NCBI GenBank assembly: GCA_027922465.2
Contig: BQMF02000032.1
Span: forward strand, 1,054,001 to 1,118,000
DNA: 64,000 bases
Source: Turritopsis dohrnii
Taxonomy: Eukaryota; Cnidaria; Hydrozoa; Anthoathecata; Oceaniidae
Direction of reading: 5' to 3'
Under the pieces are notes generated by a model. That model searched no databases, was not told the DNA's origin, and was given only the letters and a program-made list of their open reading frames with translations. Within the stretch, counting starts at the first letter, position 1. Each line of letters starts with the position of its first letter. Below, piece by piece: positions 12,037-23,700 of the stretch. The translations under genes and the position numbers were made by a program.

Positions 12037-13961
12037 CCCAGTGGGCACAAAGACGTCGTAAAGACGTCGTAGAGACGTCTTTCCAAGACGTCCCTAAGAC
12101 GTCGCAAAATGGTCGTGAAGTGGGAATCTCAAAAGACGTCCCAATGACATCTTCACTGAGACGTCCCGATGACATCCCAACGACATCGTAACGACGTCGC
12201 AGGATTATGAAATTTACATCGTAGAGACGTCTTGAAAAGACGTCCCTAAGACGTCGCAAAATGATCGTGAAGTGGGAATCTCAGAAGACGTCCCAATTAC
12301 ATCTTCACTGAGACGTCCCGATGACATCCCAACTACATCGTAACGACGTCGCAGGATTATGAAACTTACGTCGTAGAGACGTCGTAGAGACGTCTTGAAA
12401 AGATGTCCCGAAGACGTCGCGAAATGGTCGTGAAGTGGGAATCTCAAAAGACGTCCCAATCACATCATGACGTCTCGATGACATCCCAACGACATCGTAA
12501 CGACGTCGCAGGATTTACTCGTTCATCTTTGTAAAGTCGTCGTAGAGATGTCTTTCCAAGACGTCCCTGAGACGTCGCTCAATGGTCGCGAAGTGGGATC
12601 CTCCGAAAACGGCCCAATCACATCTTCACTGAGACGTCTCGACGTCTCTCAATCTCTGGCCGTAACGACATCGTAGAGACGTCCTATTAACAACCTCCTT
12701 TTCCTGGGATATCATAAGCCATCTATGTTGGGATCATCAAAACAACAAAACATACAAATTCAATGGATGTCTCCTTTTTAATTCTTTTTAAAAGTTTACA
12801 ACGCAACAATTTACAGTTCAATATATAGCTACTATCTAATTTGTCATCAAGTTATAAAATTTTGAATCACATGTATTTCCACATTTAAGACTCCCTTCGG
12901 CTAGCCTTTTTGAAATTTCGCATTATCGATCAGGAGATCTTTGAGCATCATCTACAGTGTTCTTCAGATGCTGGAATCCTGAAACTAAGTTCGACAAGAA
13001 TGTATAATATGTATAAATATACCCACCGAATGGATTCAGAAAACAGAAACTCACCGTTATTTTCATCGAACAGGATCGTATCTTTTCAAGGTATTTTTCC
13101 ATTTACACTTTGCTAGTTTACCTTTAACAAAACGCCATGTTTAATTAATTCTTCTAAGTTTTATCTAAACGTCTTTTATCGAAACTTATGTTACATGTAT
13201 CATTATTAACAGTATTAACCTTTTCTTACAAGAATGTCTTTGCTTTTGAATCTTTCTATATCACATGTGAATTTTATAACCCGGGAATTTCTCTTTGTCT
13301 TACGTATTTGTGATTGGTCTATTTTAAATTCTTTAAATCATGCAACTGTAGTAAAACCTATTCGATGAATCTTTGTTGACTAATCGCTTTTGAAAATTTA
13401 TAATTCTTTCGAAGGTCGTAATTTAATCTGTATAGAGACGTCCCAAAAACGTCGTGAAAGCATCCCTTACACAACCAAGAAAAAGAATCGGTACGAATGT
13501 AAATTCCATATGGAGTATGTTGTTGTTACTCAAAGTTACTCACTGTTTAATGACTGCAGAATGAAATTTGAAAATTTTTATCAGGTCCCCGTTCCATTTT
13601 CAGACGTCTCTACGTCGTCGCAAAATGATCCTAAATTAATAATTGTTTCGAAGGTCGTTATTTAATCTGTATAAAGACGTCCCAAAAACGTCGCAAAATC
13701 ATCCCTCACACGACCAATAAACAGAATTCGATACGAATGTAAATTCTATATAAGCATGTTAGTATTACTCGATTTATACTGTTTAATGACTCCAGCATGA
13801 AATTTTTAAATTTTTATCAGGTCCCAAATTGATCGTAAAAGGATCCCAATTGCGACGTCCCATTTTCAGACGTCCCTACGACGTCGCAAAATGATCTCAA
13901 AACCAAACGACCATTTTAAGATTAAATTGAGACGTCTCAAAGACGTCTTGTGCCCGCTGGG
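12037..13961. mobile_element. GACGTC-rich inverted-repeat transposon (non-autonomous)
   Basis: Ends are inverted copies: CCCAGTGGGCACAAAGACGT on the left and CCCAGCGGGCACAAGACGTC in reverse on the right. The left part (about 12049-12690) is four tandem copies of a roughly 160-bp module full of GACGTC and related 6-mers. The right part (13430-13961) has further copies. Between them, 12690-13430 is plain AT-rich sequence. A 2-bp AA may flank it. No transposase is seen; long ORFs across the modules are repeat artefacts. It interrupts a coding sequence that continues on both sides. Confidence 0.8.
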
Positions 13962-14205
13962 AAGTTCTGTCATCAGGATTTTGTAAATACTTCCCCCATT
14001 GCTTTATTTTTTCTGGTCTCTTCTTTCTATACGAAACCTTAAACTCCCTCCAGACATCCTCTTCTCGCGTTCAAAGGAGTTTAAAGATCCTAGGAGATAT
14101 TGATCCGTCACAATCTGCCAATATTTTCCCTAATAGGACGAAAAGTAACAAGTATTTCATTTATGCTCTCATAATATTTTTTTTTTTTTTTCTTTATTGA
14201 ATTAA

Positions 14206-17015
14206 GGTGGCTCCTAGGGAAAAAATATTGATTTTTTGAAAAAATCTCAAATTTTCAAAAATAGACCCTTCTTTATCGAAATTTAATCCTCTTTCCATCT
14301 ATGCACATGAAAATAATGATAATAATATATTTTCAATAATATTTTCATTTTTCTAGCACTAGGTGACAAATAGTTTATATATAGAATGCATATTTTGAAA
14401 TTACAAGGGAAAAACAGGAAGGAAAAACTAGTTTTTAATCCATCTTATTTTTCTAATATCTACATTGACCCAAAGCATTCTGTTTTATAAATGCGTAAAT
14501 TTAAAAGCTATAGTTCTAATCAACGTAGTAAAAAAAAGAAAGTTGGAAAGGAGCAGAGAGTTATAAACTCCAATCTAATTTTGTTATACTATATTAGAAG
14601 TTTTCAGAAAGTGTTATTGATTAATATTATTACTGATGGGAAACCTACAAAACAGATCCAGAAAGAAGAAACTGAAATTTACCAACAACCAGTATACTCG
14701 TGGTGAGTCCACAAACAAAAAACATAAACTGTCGCTGCTGAGAATGAAACACCACCTCCTGTATCTTCATCAACAAAGACAAATGCAAGTCTGAGAAGTG
14801 AAAAAGTCTCTCAAAGATGTACCACAGAGAATGACAACTATTTTATTCTTATTAACTTTCAGATATTGTCAAACTTCATTGAGAAAATTGCTGTCTGTCC
14901 AGATTGCAGTTCAGCTAATGTCAATTTCACAAACAAACTTGAACTACGTATGGGGCTAGCTAGCAAATTGAAGCTGTCATGTAAAGATTGTCATTATGAA
15001 CTTTCATTCTTCACTTCTGATGAATGTAAAACAGAAAGTAAAAAAGTACAAGGCAGAAATCTATTTGAATGCAATGTCAGAGCTGTTGCAGGTTTTCGAG
15101 AAATTGGAAAAGGCCATGAGGCAATTACAAACTTTATGCGTTGTATGAATATGCATTCTCTATCCGATACATGTTACCACAACATAAACAAAGCATTACA
15201 CTGTGCATATGAAAAGGCTGCCACTGAAAGCATGAAGAAAGTTGCTGATTCTGCTTTGGAAAAATGTGAGGAGGATGGAGACATAATTCAGAATGCCGCA
15301 CAAACAATTGGGCTTTGTCATGTTTCATTGGATGGAACATGGCAAAAACGGGGGCATGCTTCTTTAAATGGTGTCGTTACCGCCTGTTATCGTGGAAAAT
15401 GTTTGGACGTACACGTCATGTCAAAACTTTGCAGTGTGTGCAAACTTAAAAAAAAATCACTAGAACCCCATGAATTTGATAAGTGGTATGAGACCCATGA
15501 ATGCAACATTAATCATAGCGAGTCATCTGGCGCAATGGAGGGAGCTGGTGCCGTTGAAATCTTTAGCAATTCTGTTGAAAATAGAAACCTAATATACAGT
15601 GAATATTTAGGAGATGGTGACACATCCTCTTTTAAAGAAGTTGTTGAATCAAAGCCTTATAAGGTATTTGGTGTTGTACCTTCTAAAATAGAATGTGTCG
15701 GCCATGTCCAGAAAAGACTAGGTACACGGTTACGAAACAAAGTAAAAGAATTAAAAGGGACTAGTACCCCAATATCAGGCAAAGGCAAGTTGACTGAATC
15801 AGTCATCAACTCCCTGCAAAATTTCTATGGAAGAGCTATCAGAGAGAACACTGATCAACTTTACAAGATGAAAAAGTCAGTTGGCGCAATTCTATGGCAT
15901 TGCACGGATTTCAAGGATAATTCTTTTCGTCATCGCTTTTGTCCAACTGGGGCTAATAGTTGGTGTGGTTTCCAGAAGGATGAGGCAAATGGAACTAAAA
16001 ACTACCAAAGCAACATAAACATACCAGAATGGATTCATCAAATTATCCGCCCTATCTTCATGAGTCTATCTGATGATACACTTCTGTCAAAATGCTTACA
16101 TGGTCAAACACAAAATGCCAACGAGAGTATAAACCAACTGATTTGGGCAAAATGCCCTAAGACTGTTTTTATTGAGAGGCCAACTTTAGAACTGGGTGTT
16201 TATTCAGCTATTTTACATTTTAATGATGGTGCACTTGGAGTGGAGAATGTTTTCAATCACTTTGGATTAGGCGAGGGAAGATGTTTTATTACTGCGTCGA
16301 TACAAAAAGACAATAAGAGTGTTCGTTCAGCGGAGAAAAAGTCATCAGATGCCGGCAAAAAACAGCGAAAAAGAATAAGAAAAATTAAAAAAGGATTTGT
16401 AGATGATGAAAAAGAAAAAGAAAAGTCATATGTTTGTGGTGGATTTTAACTTATTTCTATGGAGTGGAATTTTTAATATTTTGTTCTTTTTATTTTCCAT
16501 TTTTCTCATTTTGTCGTTTTTGCTCTTTTTGTCAATCTTTAAAACACGATAACTACAGTTTGAAGTAAGCAAAAGTTCTGAAATTTTCAGTGAACCTTCA
16601 GTCTATATAGAGCTATCATATGCTCCATTATCTAAGGTTGTATGTCCCTAATAAGACTTTTATGGATGGGCTAAGTAGATTTTGTGCTATTTCCGGAGTA
16701 CATAAAATTCATACTCTAAAAAAATTGGAATAACTTTTTAAATAATCATAAAAGATTTATGAATTTGGAGTATGTGATAGGTCTTTATGTTTCTATTGTT
16801 TCTACAAAGTTTCAAAAGTATACCATGTATTGTTCTTTAAATATCATGTTTCAAGTGATTTTCCCAAAACGCAGCTTTTTTGGGTAAATTTGCCCCAAAA
16901 TAGGGTCTATGAATGATAAAATTTCAATATTTTTGAAAAAAATGTCTTGTATTGTGTTTCTATGATCATTTTATGGTGTTACATAATCAAATAGTTTTTT
17001 TCCCTAGGAGCCACC
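14206..17015. mobile_element. Kolobok-like DNA transposon, probably autonomous in origin
   Basis: Terminal inverted repeats GGTGGCTCCTAGGGAAAA begin at 14206 and, inverted, end at 17015. Exact TTAA target duplications lie at 14202-14205 and 17016-17019. The 2.8-kb interior holds one long transposase ORF. TTAA duplication plus a Mutator-like transposase fits the Kolobok superfamily as I know it; the superfamily call is an inference. Confidence 0.85.
14728..16449 (+). CDS. Mutator-like DDE transposase of the Kolobok-type element
   Basis: The open frame runs from 14728 to the TAA-terminated end at 16449, with clear similarity from about 14863. Residue numbers below count from 14866. A zinc-ribbon-like pair (CPDC at 11-14, CKDC at 39-42) is followed by SLDGTWQKRGHASLNGVV, with the first catalytic Asp at 156. 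Next come a Cys/His knuckle (C189, C192, H212, C213), the YLGDGDTSS motif (Asp 250/252) and NANESIN (Glu 420). The C-terminus is Lys-rich. This matches the Mutator-like transposase family known from many invertebrates. The true start is unclear: an upstream ORF from ATG 14491 (KSYSSNQRSKKKKVG) is in the same frame but separated by stops at 14704 and 14725, and TNKKHK...TVAAENETPPP reads through only with a one-base shift near 14727. Confidence 0.85.
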   Translation, partial: TVAAENETPPPVSSSTKTNASLRSEKVSQRCTTENDNYFILINFQILSNFIEKIAVCPDCSSANVNFTNKLELRMGLASKLKLSCKDCHYELSFFTSDECKTESKKVQGRNLFECNVRAVAGFREIGKGHEAITNFMRCMNMHSLSDTCYHNINKALHCAYEKAATESMKKVADSALEKCEEDGDIIQNAAQTIGLCHVSLDGTWQKRGHASLNGVVTACYRGKCLDVHVMSKLCSVCKLKKKSLEPHEFDKWYETHECNINHSESSGAMEGAGAVEIFSNSVENRNLIYSEYLGDGDTSSFKEVVESKPYKVFGVVPSKIECVGHVQKRLGTRLRNKVKELKGTSTPISGKGKLTESVINSLQNFYGRAIRENTDQLYKMKKSVGAILWHCTDFKDNSFRHRFCPTGANSWCGFQKDEANGTKNYQSNINIPEWIHQIIRPIFMSLSDDTLLSKCLHGQTQNANESINQLIWAKCPKTVFIERPTLELGVYSAILHFNDGALGVENVFNHFGLGEGRCFITASIQKDNKSVRSAEKKSSDAGKKQRKRIRKIKKGFVDDEKEKEKSYVCGGF

Positions 17016-17019
17016 TTAA

Positions 17020-18058
17020 TCATCACGGTACACAAAAACAAATACAAATACAAACGTTAAAGGACCCTACTTCCGCAAGGCGCTCAAGGCGATATCGCCA
17101 GAAGTAGGATCCGAAAATAATTTTTTTTTTTTCTTTCTTTTTTCCCTTTTTTTCCTTTTTTCCTTTTTATAAGTTTTTTCTCATAATAATTTTCTGTAAA
17201 CAGAGTTTTAGAAGACTAAGAACGAAAGAGTGAGACGAAGATCAAATTTTCTTAAAGGTCGAACATTTATTTGAAACAGACACTTTCACACCAGTTTTTC
17301 AGTACTAAAGCAGCAGAAATAAACCAAGGTTGGATACTATTTCAAATAGCCAGTTCTATTCTTATTTCGAGATGAGCTTCTATTCATAGATGCAGCTGTT
17401 GGTGATATGTCCAAACTTCTTCCTCATTATCTACCTCTTTCAAGGCTTTCACATGCGCATATTATCTTGCTACCCACTGAATCTTACTGAATCACTCAAT
17501 CTTACGCTTTTACTTTTACTGTGACTCTCTTACGTACTTTATAGATGCCCCACCTCAACATCGAACCCGGGTTTCTTGCCTTTTTGATAAAGATATTAAA
17601 TAATTAAAACATTAAAGTGAAACTAAGAATGATTTATTATTTCGATAATATACTGAGGTATTTTATTACCATCCTCAGGGCTGAAAACAAATTTAAACAG
17701 TTGAAAACAGTTAAAAGTTTGTCATTATACACCAAACAATATTAAATGTTGATATTCTTATTCGTCGCCCCAGTTAAGGCAACCCTGGGTTCGAGAAACC
17801 AACAAAGGTTTAGCAAGTAATTACTTGCTTTACACATTTCATGTAATAAGGTACATTCAATATGATATATAACCGAAGTTACAATTATGTGATGTTACAA
17901 GCTTCATTATCCAACTTACTGCGACACCCAATCAACTCTTCTACCACACTTGTTAGCCTATTTCTTAATTCAATTTCCGCGTGCTATTGGTAGAAAATTG
18001 TTTGGTTTACACATTCTATCTATCTAACTATCTATCTCTGTCACAGTTTTTCGTCGTT
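17020..18058. other. Non-coding stretch with hairpin and degenerate foldback arms
   Basis: GACCCTACTTCCG at about 17063 and CAGAAGTAGGATCC at about 17100 form a short hairpin. CATCGAACCCGGGTTTCTTG near 17560 and CAACCCTGGGTTCGAG near 17780 are inverted arms related to the foldback at 18952-19059, about 220 bases apart. No gene is recognised. Confidence 0.45.
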
Positions 18059-18118
18059 TTCGGAAAGTCCGTTCGGATTTCGGATTGTTTATTTATTCAG
18101 AATAGTTAATGACTGACA
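18059..18118 (+). repeat. Dispersed 55-bp repeat, inverted copy at 24590-24650
   Basis: The phrase CGGAAAGTCCGTTCGGATTT and about 35 following bases recur in reverse complement at 24590-24650 with two or three differences. The second copy lies inside the 20080-27626 transposon, the first outside it, so this is an independent dispersed repeat. Confidence 0.75.
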
Positions 18119-18219
18119 CAAAACTCTATGTTAGAACTTTAAAACATCCGTGGTGGAGTTTTAGTCAAAGCTGTCAATTATCTTGTCAGATTTGATTAAA
18201 ATTGGGCAATTTAGACAAG

Positions 18220-18560
18220 GTGCTGATTTCAAATTTGACAATCATTTTGTCAGAATTGACTAAAATTGGGCAATTTCGGCAAAATTTGGACCAAATTTAA
18301 AAAGTTCTTCAAATTTCACAAAATTTTGAACAGATCACATTTGAAAGGTGCCGATTTCGAATTTGACAGTCATTTTGTGAGATTTGACTAAAATTGGGAC
18401 CAAATTTAGAAAGTTCTTCAAATTTCATGAAATTTTGCATGGATTAAAATTTAAAAGGTGCTAATTTCAAATTTGACAGTCATTTTGTCAGAATTGACTA
18501 AAATTGGACAATTTGGGCCAAATTTGGACCAAATTTCAAAATATCTTCAATTTTCATGAA
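18220..18560 (+). repeat. Tandem repeat, three diverged units of about 105-127 bp
   Basis: Units begin GGTGCTGATTTCAAATTTGA (18220), GGTGCCGATTTCGAATTTGA (18347) and GGTGCTAATTTCAAATTTGA (18458). They share TTGACTAAAATTGG and GACCAAATTT blocks. A partial unit precedes them from about 18170. Confidence 0.8.
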
Positions 18561-18951
18561 TAAACGTCATGCGCAAAGATATTGGTGAACTGTTTTTCTG
18601 GCCCCGAAACATCATAGTGAATTCCATAGTATGGAATGGCATAGCTGCGTAAAGTGATCTTCTGATGTTCTGTGCAGTAGAAATTTCGTTATGCGCAGTA
18701 GTGATTTCATTTGGCGCTGTAATAAAAACGTATTGTGATGCAGTTATTCAGTATTGCAAGGTGGTACTTGAAAACGCAGTAATTTCCTTGATTTGCGCAG
18801 TAAATAACTCATATTGTGCACTACTTAAATCGTTACGTGGTGGTAGTTAAATCCTTACGTAGTAGATAAATGGTTACGTAGTTACCCCGCAGCGAGCGTA
18901 AGCGAGCGAGGAGGCATAGTAGTTTCACGAGATAGGCGAATGTCAGTTTCC

Positions 18952-19059
18952 CAACCTCGAACCCAGGGTTTCTTGCCTTTTCGATATACGGATGGCGGCC
19001 ATCCGTATCTTCGCCGCCATCCGTATATCGAAAAGGCAAGAAACCCTGGGTTCGAGGTT
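18952..19059. mobile_element. Foldback element with 10-bp target duplication
   Basis: Two arms of about 46 bases (AACCTCGAACCCAGGGTTTC ... ATACGGATGGCGG) are essentially perfect inverted copies around a short centre. The direct repeat GTCAGTTTCC flanks the whole at 18942-18951 and 19060-19069. Duplications of 9-11 bp are typical of Mutator-like elements. The arm contains GGGTTCGAGG, which resembles a pol III B box; this may be chance. Confidence 0.85.
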
Positions 19060-19204
19060 GTCAGTTTCCGATTTTGTTCATCATCATCTTCATCCTCCAA
19101 CTTTCGTGTTGACGTTACACGGTGGTATACAATTATTAGCTGACTTTGCTTTTTTCCCATGTCAAAGCATGGTGCTGTAGGTCAGGATGTTTTTTTTCCT
19201 AATT

Positions 19205-19311
19205 TATTACTAGCATGTAGCTTTAGCTAAAAATGCCCCCGCGCTCAAGCATTCCAATTTGTACACACAGCAAGCTATACATTGCAAGCCTATACAACGG
19301 AAACAAAAACA
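19205..19311 (-). repeat. Dispersed repeat, inverted copy of 371-470
   Basis: Reverse-complement match to 371-470, including TAGCATGTAGCTTTAGCTAA and TATACATTGCAAGC. Confidence 0.7.
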
Positions 19312-19897
19312 AACAAAACTTTGTTACTTTTTGTTATCTCTTAGGCCTATGTCACACTGATGCTAATATACCTTTTTAAAAGTGTAAATGAGGCTTAACA
19401 AGTAATATCAGAAAGTATTTGCGACAAACAAAAGAAAAGTGTGAACTGAAACATGGATATGTATTTTATAATCAAAGTAAAATTTGTTAAAAAAATTATG
19501 CAAGAGCCAAAAAAAAATTTAAAGCGAAAAATCCATTAGAAATTTGCGTTTCAAACTTTAATTCAAAACAAAAAATAGCCAACGTTTACATGAAATAGCA
19601 AGAAAAAAAATATGAAAAGGTTTTATTGATCATGATCACTTGTAGAGGACAGTTAAAGAAGAAGAACCAGAATTTGTAATATTTCTTGCATACACAGAAA
19701 TCCAATAAAAATGGTAAGATTCACCAAAAATCAGTGAATTGAATAAAATTTATTGAATGAAAGATTTAGAGCCAAAACATATACAAACATAAAATGTATG
19801 GTTGGCAAAATTTCAGATTTCAAGCTGTGCTTCAAAATCCTTGTTGTTCACTTCACTAAAACAACACAAAAGTAATATAAAAAATGTTTAATTAATT

Positions 19898-20058
19898 TTA
19901 GCATACGAACTTAAGTAACAAAGTTGTAGTTGTGTGTCCTTTGCGGAAACCTGATTGTGTGGTGTTGTAAAAAACATTGGTTTCGATGTGGCAGCAAAGC
20001 TGGGTGAGGATGACACGCTCGTAAATCTTAGAGAGGACCGCTAGTACGGAAATTGCTA
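19898..20058 (-). pseudogene. LINE reverse transcriptase scrap
   Basis: The minus strand encodes ISVLAVLSKIYERVILTQL, then QSGFRKGHTTTTLLLKF, the conserved N-terminal reverse transcriptase blocks of CR1/Jockey-like LINEs. It ends in a stop after KFVC. It abuts the minisatellite that hosts the 20080-27626 transposon. Confidence 0.8.
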
Positions 20059-20146
20059 TGGCTATGTTATTTGTGTTACTACCGTGGCCCATAAGTGACA
20101 TCGAAATCGTCGTTTTAAAAATTGGTGCCTAATTTATTCTTTTTCT

Positions 20147-20655
20147 AATTTGCCAAGTTAGTATTCGAACTAACTGAGCTTTTTTGTAATTTGCCAAGTT
20201 AGTATTCGAACTAACTGATCTTTTTTATAATTTGCCAAGTTAGTATTCCAACTAACTGAGCTTTTTTGTAATTTGCCAAGTTAGTATTCCAACTAACTGG
20301 GCTTTTTTGTAATTTGCCAAGTTAGTATTCCAACTAACTGATCTTTTTTGTAATTTGCCAAGTTAGTATTCCAACTAACTGATCTTTTTTGTAATTTGCC
20401 AAGTTAGTATTCCAACTAACTGAGCTTTTTTGTAATTTGCCAAGTTAGTATTCCAACTAACTGGGCTTTTTTGTAATTTGCCAAGTTAGTATTCCAACTA
20501 ACTGATCTTTTTTGTAATTTGCCAAGTTAGTATTCCAACTAACTGATCTTTTTTGTAATTTGCCAAGTTAGTATTCCAACTAACTGAGCTTTTTTGTAAT
20601 TTGCCAAGTTAGTATTCCGACTAACTGAGCTTTTTTGTAATTTGCCAAGTTAGTT
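20147..20655 (+). repeat. Left subterminal array of 41-bp repeats
   Basis: Thirteen copies at exact 41-bp spacing of AATTTGCCAAGTTAGTATTC-type units. Each contains the imperfect dyad AGTTAG...CTAACT. Units alternate between GAGC, GATC and GGGC before the T-run. Identical units in reverse orientation form the right array at 27166-27590. The arrangement suggests multiple transposase binding sites. Confidence 0.92.
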
Positions 20656-20775
20656 TCAATGCAATGTTGTTTTCACGAACTATCTTTGCCAAAACGTGAT
20701 TCCCGCGGTAAATTTCTACAAAAACGTGCTTTTCACGAGCGCGTGATCAATGACAACAAATAAAAATCAGCCAAG

Positions 20776-23700
20776 ATGGATGACGCCACGTGCGAAGACG
20801 AATCCTCAGTTGAAAAGGTTTGTTTCGTTTCTATAACTTTTGCTTTGCTATTCTATGTCATGTATTTATATAATATGTATCTTTTTAATGCAAATAAATG
20901 ATTTCTGAAGTTTTCCACATAGAATCCGAGGGAATGTCAGGGATTTTTTTCATAAAGTCAGGGAAGCTTAAAAGTAAATTAGCTAAGCTTTTTTTATCTG
21001 TTTACTCATTAGGATGAATAATAAAAAAACTTATTTTCAAGTTGGCTTCTAGATAAAACATTTGTAATTTGGTTGCAACGTGCTTCACACACTGTTTTGT
21101 CAGTAGTGTGTATAGACCACTTAACACTGCCTGGTCAGGGCATTGTAATATCTAGTTCATTAGTCAGATTATACTGTTGTTTATTTCTGATCCTTCTTTT
21201 GGTCCCAGTTTGTTTAAAACTAGATAAAATCCTTTTTTTTTTGCTATTGCTTCAGGAGTTGTTTAAAGTAGTTCCTTAGGAAAAAACATATGCATTTAAG
21301 AGGAAAAAGTCAGTGAAAAACATATACATTGTATGTCATTTTCAGGATTTCCGTCAAGGAAATTAGTATATTTTCCTGGAAAAGTCAGGGAATTTCTTAA
21401 GCTAAAGGGCTGTACGAACCCTGTTGTTATTCGTGTTTCTGCAGAACAGATGTTTTTACAAGTTTTGTGTGTAGTAAAGTTATTACTGAAAGCTAAATAA
21501 ACACCTGGGTAAACAAAACTAATGATTTTTTTAAAAAAATTGTTGATAATTCGAAAAGTTGTGTCAAAAAAACACTAGTTCTGTGCTAATAACTTTAAAA
21601 TAAACTATCAATCATGACATTCAGAATTTCTTAACTGGTATTTCGATTCTTTGTTTCCTTAAAAACAATTTTTATACAGAAGGGTTTTAAGTTTTTAGAA
21701 CATATAAAACATGATTTGTGATTTCTGTTTTGCAGGAATAACCATGGTTGGTAAATATTTTCTTATAAGATCTTTTATACATAAATCTAGAAAATTAGAA
21801 ATTATTTTCATAGTTTATTTTTAGATCATTAATTTTTTGCGAGCCAGAGATGTATCTGAAGAAATATGTCAAAATTTTCAGAGAAACCAGGTATTTGCCA
21901 TTTAATGTATTATGTTGTAACTTGCTATCACCATCACCAAAATAAATCAACTTGATATTTTTATTATTTATTTAGATGGATGAAGCAGCAGTTTATTTGG
22001 CAACACAAGCACAACTCTGTGAACTGGGTCTCACAAAAATGGGTGATATTATAGCCATTAAAGGTTTATGTATTAAAAGTAAAAGTACAAAACATGATTT
22101 ATTGACTTCTATTAAAGCAGCTGGTCAACAGCGAACCAATATTAAACGCCCACGGCCTACAAAAACTGTGACACTTGCGTGGAAACACTTTAATGAAAAA
22201 AATCAAGATACTGTGCTGTAAGTGAGTGCAATGGAGGTGGCAATAGACAACATAAATTTCGTCCAGATGCAACCAAAGAAGAAATTTTGAGTGTAGTGAA
22301 AGATTTTTTCTTTCCAAACTCTGTGAGTGGTTTTGCTGGCCGTTTGAATTTGAACAAAATTGAACTGGGTAACAACCAAGGTGAGATAATTGACAAGATC
22401 AATGATGAAAAATTTACACTTTCTGGTTACTGTTTAAAAACTGGGTATCATACCAAGACTAAACTGTACCTGTTAACCAAAAAAAAAAACTAGTCAAGAA
22501 ATAATTTTAGACATCAATTTTGATGATGACAGTGATGATGAATTTCAAATACCAGTCAAAAGGATGATTGATCTCAGTGCGGACGATGTGGAGGCAAATC
22601 GACTTGAGGAATTAATGGAGACCCGTGGTTCACGTGTTTCACCGTCCCCTAATTTATCTGATGCACATGTCGTTATATCTGTTACGCTTCTTACCAAGGA
22701 AATCAAAACAAGGATCTTCCACGAAAATTCATTATTTCAAGAAGTATATGACTGGGCAGGTAGCTTAACTCTGAAACCGGAATTCTTTAGTCTTCAAGAT
22801 GAAGGAAACAATACCGTTCATCCATACGATGTTGTAAAATCAGGATCCTACTTCATCAAGGAGAGTAAGGAGGCACTTCCAATGACACCAGGAGGAACAA
22901 TTGCATTTAAAGGTTATGGTGTGGTTGAATCTTTGGATGAATATACTAGTATAAATGATTTGAGAGAAAATGAAAAACAGAAATTGACAGAACGTGATAC
23001 TGAGTACATCATTAGCCGTGAAAATGCTTATCATGAAATGTTGCAGCTTTATAAGAAAAGAAATATTTCAACTTCTACTCTGAAATTGCATATTAAGGAT
23101 GAGGATGCAGTTGGAGATGGGGTTGCTAGAGATGTTTTTAGTGAATTCTATTCGCAACTTTACAAAAGAATGGAAGGTTCACATGCAAAAATTTTATCAG
23201 CAAATTTTGAAGATGATGATTTGGAAACAATTGGGAAAATAGTGAGCCATGGCTTTATTATGTACAACGTTTTTCCTGTTGGCTTGTGCAGGGCAACAAT
23301 GAAGAATTTTCTGTATGGACAGGTCACAGATTGTGACCTTATGTCCTCCTTTATGGAGTTCCTACCATCAACCGAGAAAAATTTGGTGGAAGATCCTGAA
23401 ATGAAAAACCCACAAGCAATCACTGACATTTTAGCCGAATATGCGATTTTTGAGCAACCAAACCCAAGTAACATCAAGACACTCATGAAAAAAGCTGCAA
23501 GAATGGCGTTGATAAAACAACCATGTTTTTCAATGCAAGCTATTGTGAAAGGAATGGGAGTAGCATTTTGGAACAAAACTACTCCAAAGATGTTAGATGC
23601 ATTGTATGAGTGTACAATCCCTTCTTCAGAAAATGTGATAGAAAGTTTATTTGTGCAAGAAAATTCTAACCATGAACAGCGGATAACAACATGGTTACAC

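Larger units (their letters stand above)
11254..14090 (-). pseudogene. Uncharacterised EADTK-type coding sequence interrupted by two insertions
   Basis: Three minus-strand pieces look like one protein. 13962-14090 encodes REEDVWREFKVSYRKKRPEK and KIKQWGKYLQNPDD. 11886-12036 encodes VEFLLKDWSDSQGFVDVLNG and KILYVNFGSTFYKLCCSD. 11254-11632 encodes NNQEEADTKVFLCFLHAVTN, then HTVDSDIAIYSLYF. The combination of a 'gK-L-V-G--C-KL' segment and an 'EADT' plus 'DSDI' segment resembles an uncharacterised family common in transposon-rich invertebrate genomes; I cannot name it. A GACGTC-rich element (12037-13961) separates the first two pieces. A LINE tail (about 11700-11882) and a probable acceptor (TTTCCACTATAG) separate the last two. 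Whether any product is made is doubtful. Confidence 0.5.

Noticed and set aside
11867..12459. Open frames across the GACGTC modules on both strands
   Set aside because: They arise from tandem modules; the translated peptides simply repeat with module period and show no independent evidence of coding, except the 11886-12036 part, which is described separately.
14703..14862. Intron in the Kolobok-like transposase (GTGAGT to TTTCAG)
   Set aside because: Splicing would create an immediate TGA in the upstream frame, and part of the supposed intron (VSSSTKTNASLRSEKVSQR) reads as coding.
20147..20655. CRISPR-like array of direct repeats with regular spacing
   Set aside because: The whole 41-bp unit is conserved with no unique spacers, and it recurs inverted at the other transposon end in a eukaryotic genome.
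22218..22490. Intron starting at GTAAGTGAG in the HECT gene
   Set aside because: The donor looks good, but the following 270 bases translate into sensible protein (RPDATKEEILSVVKDFFFPN) in one frame, so a one-base slip is the better explanation.
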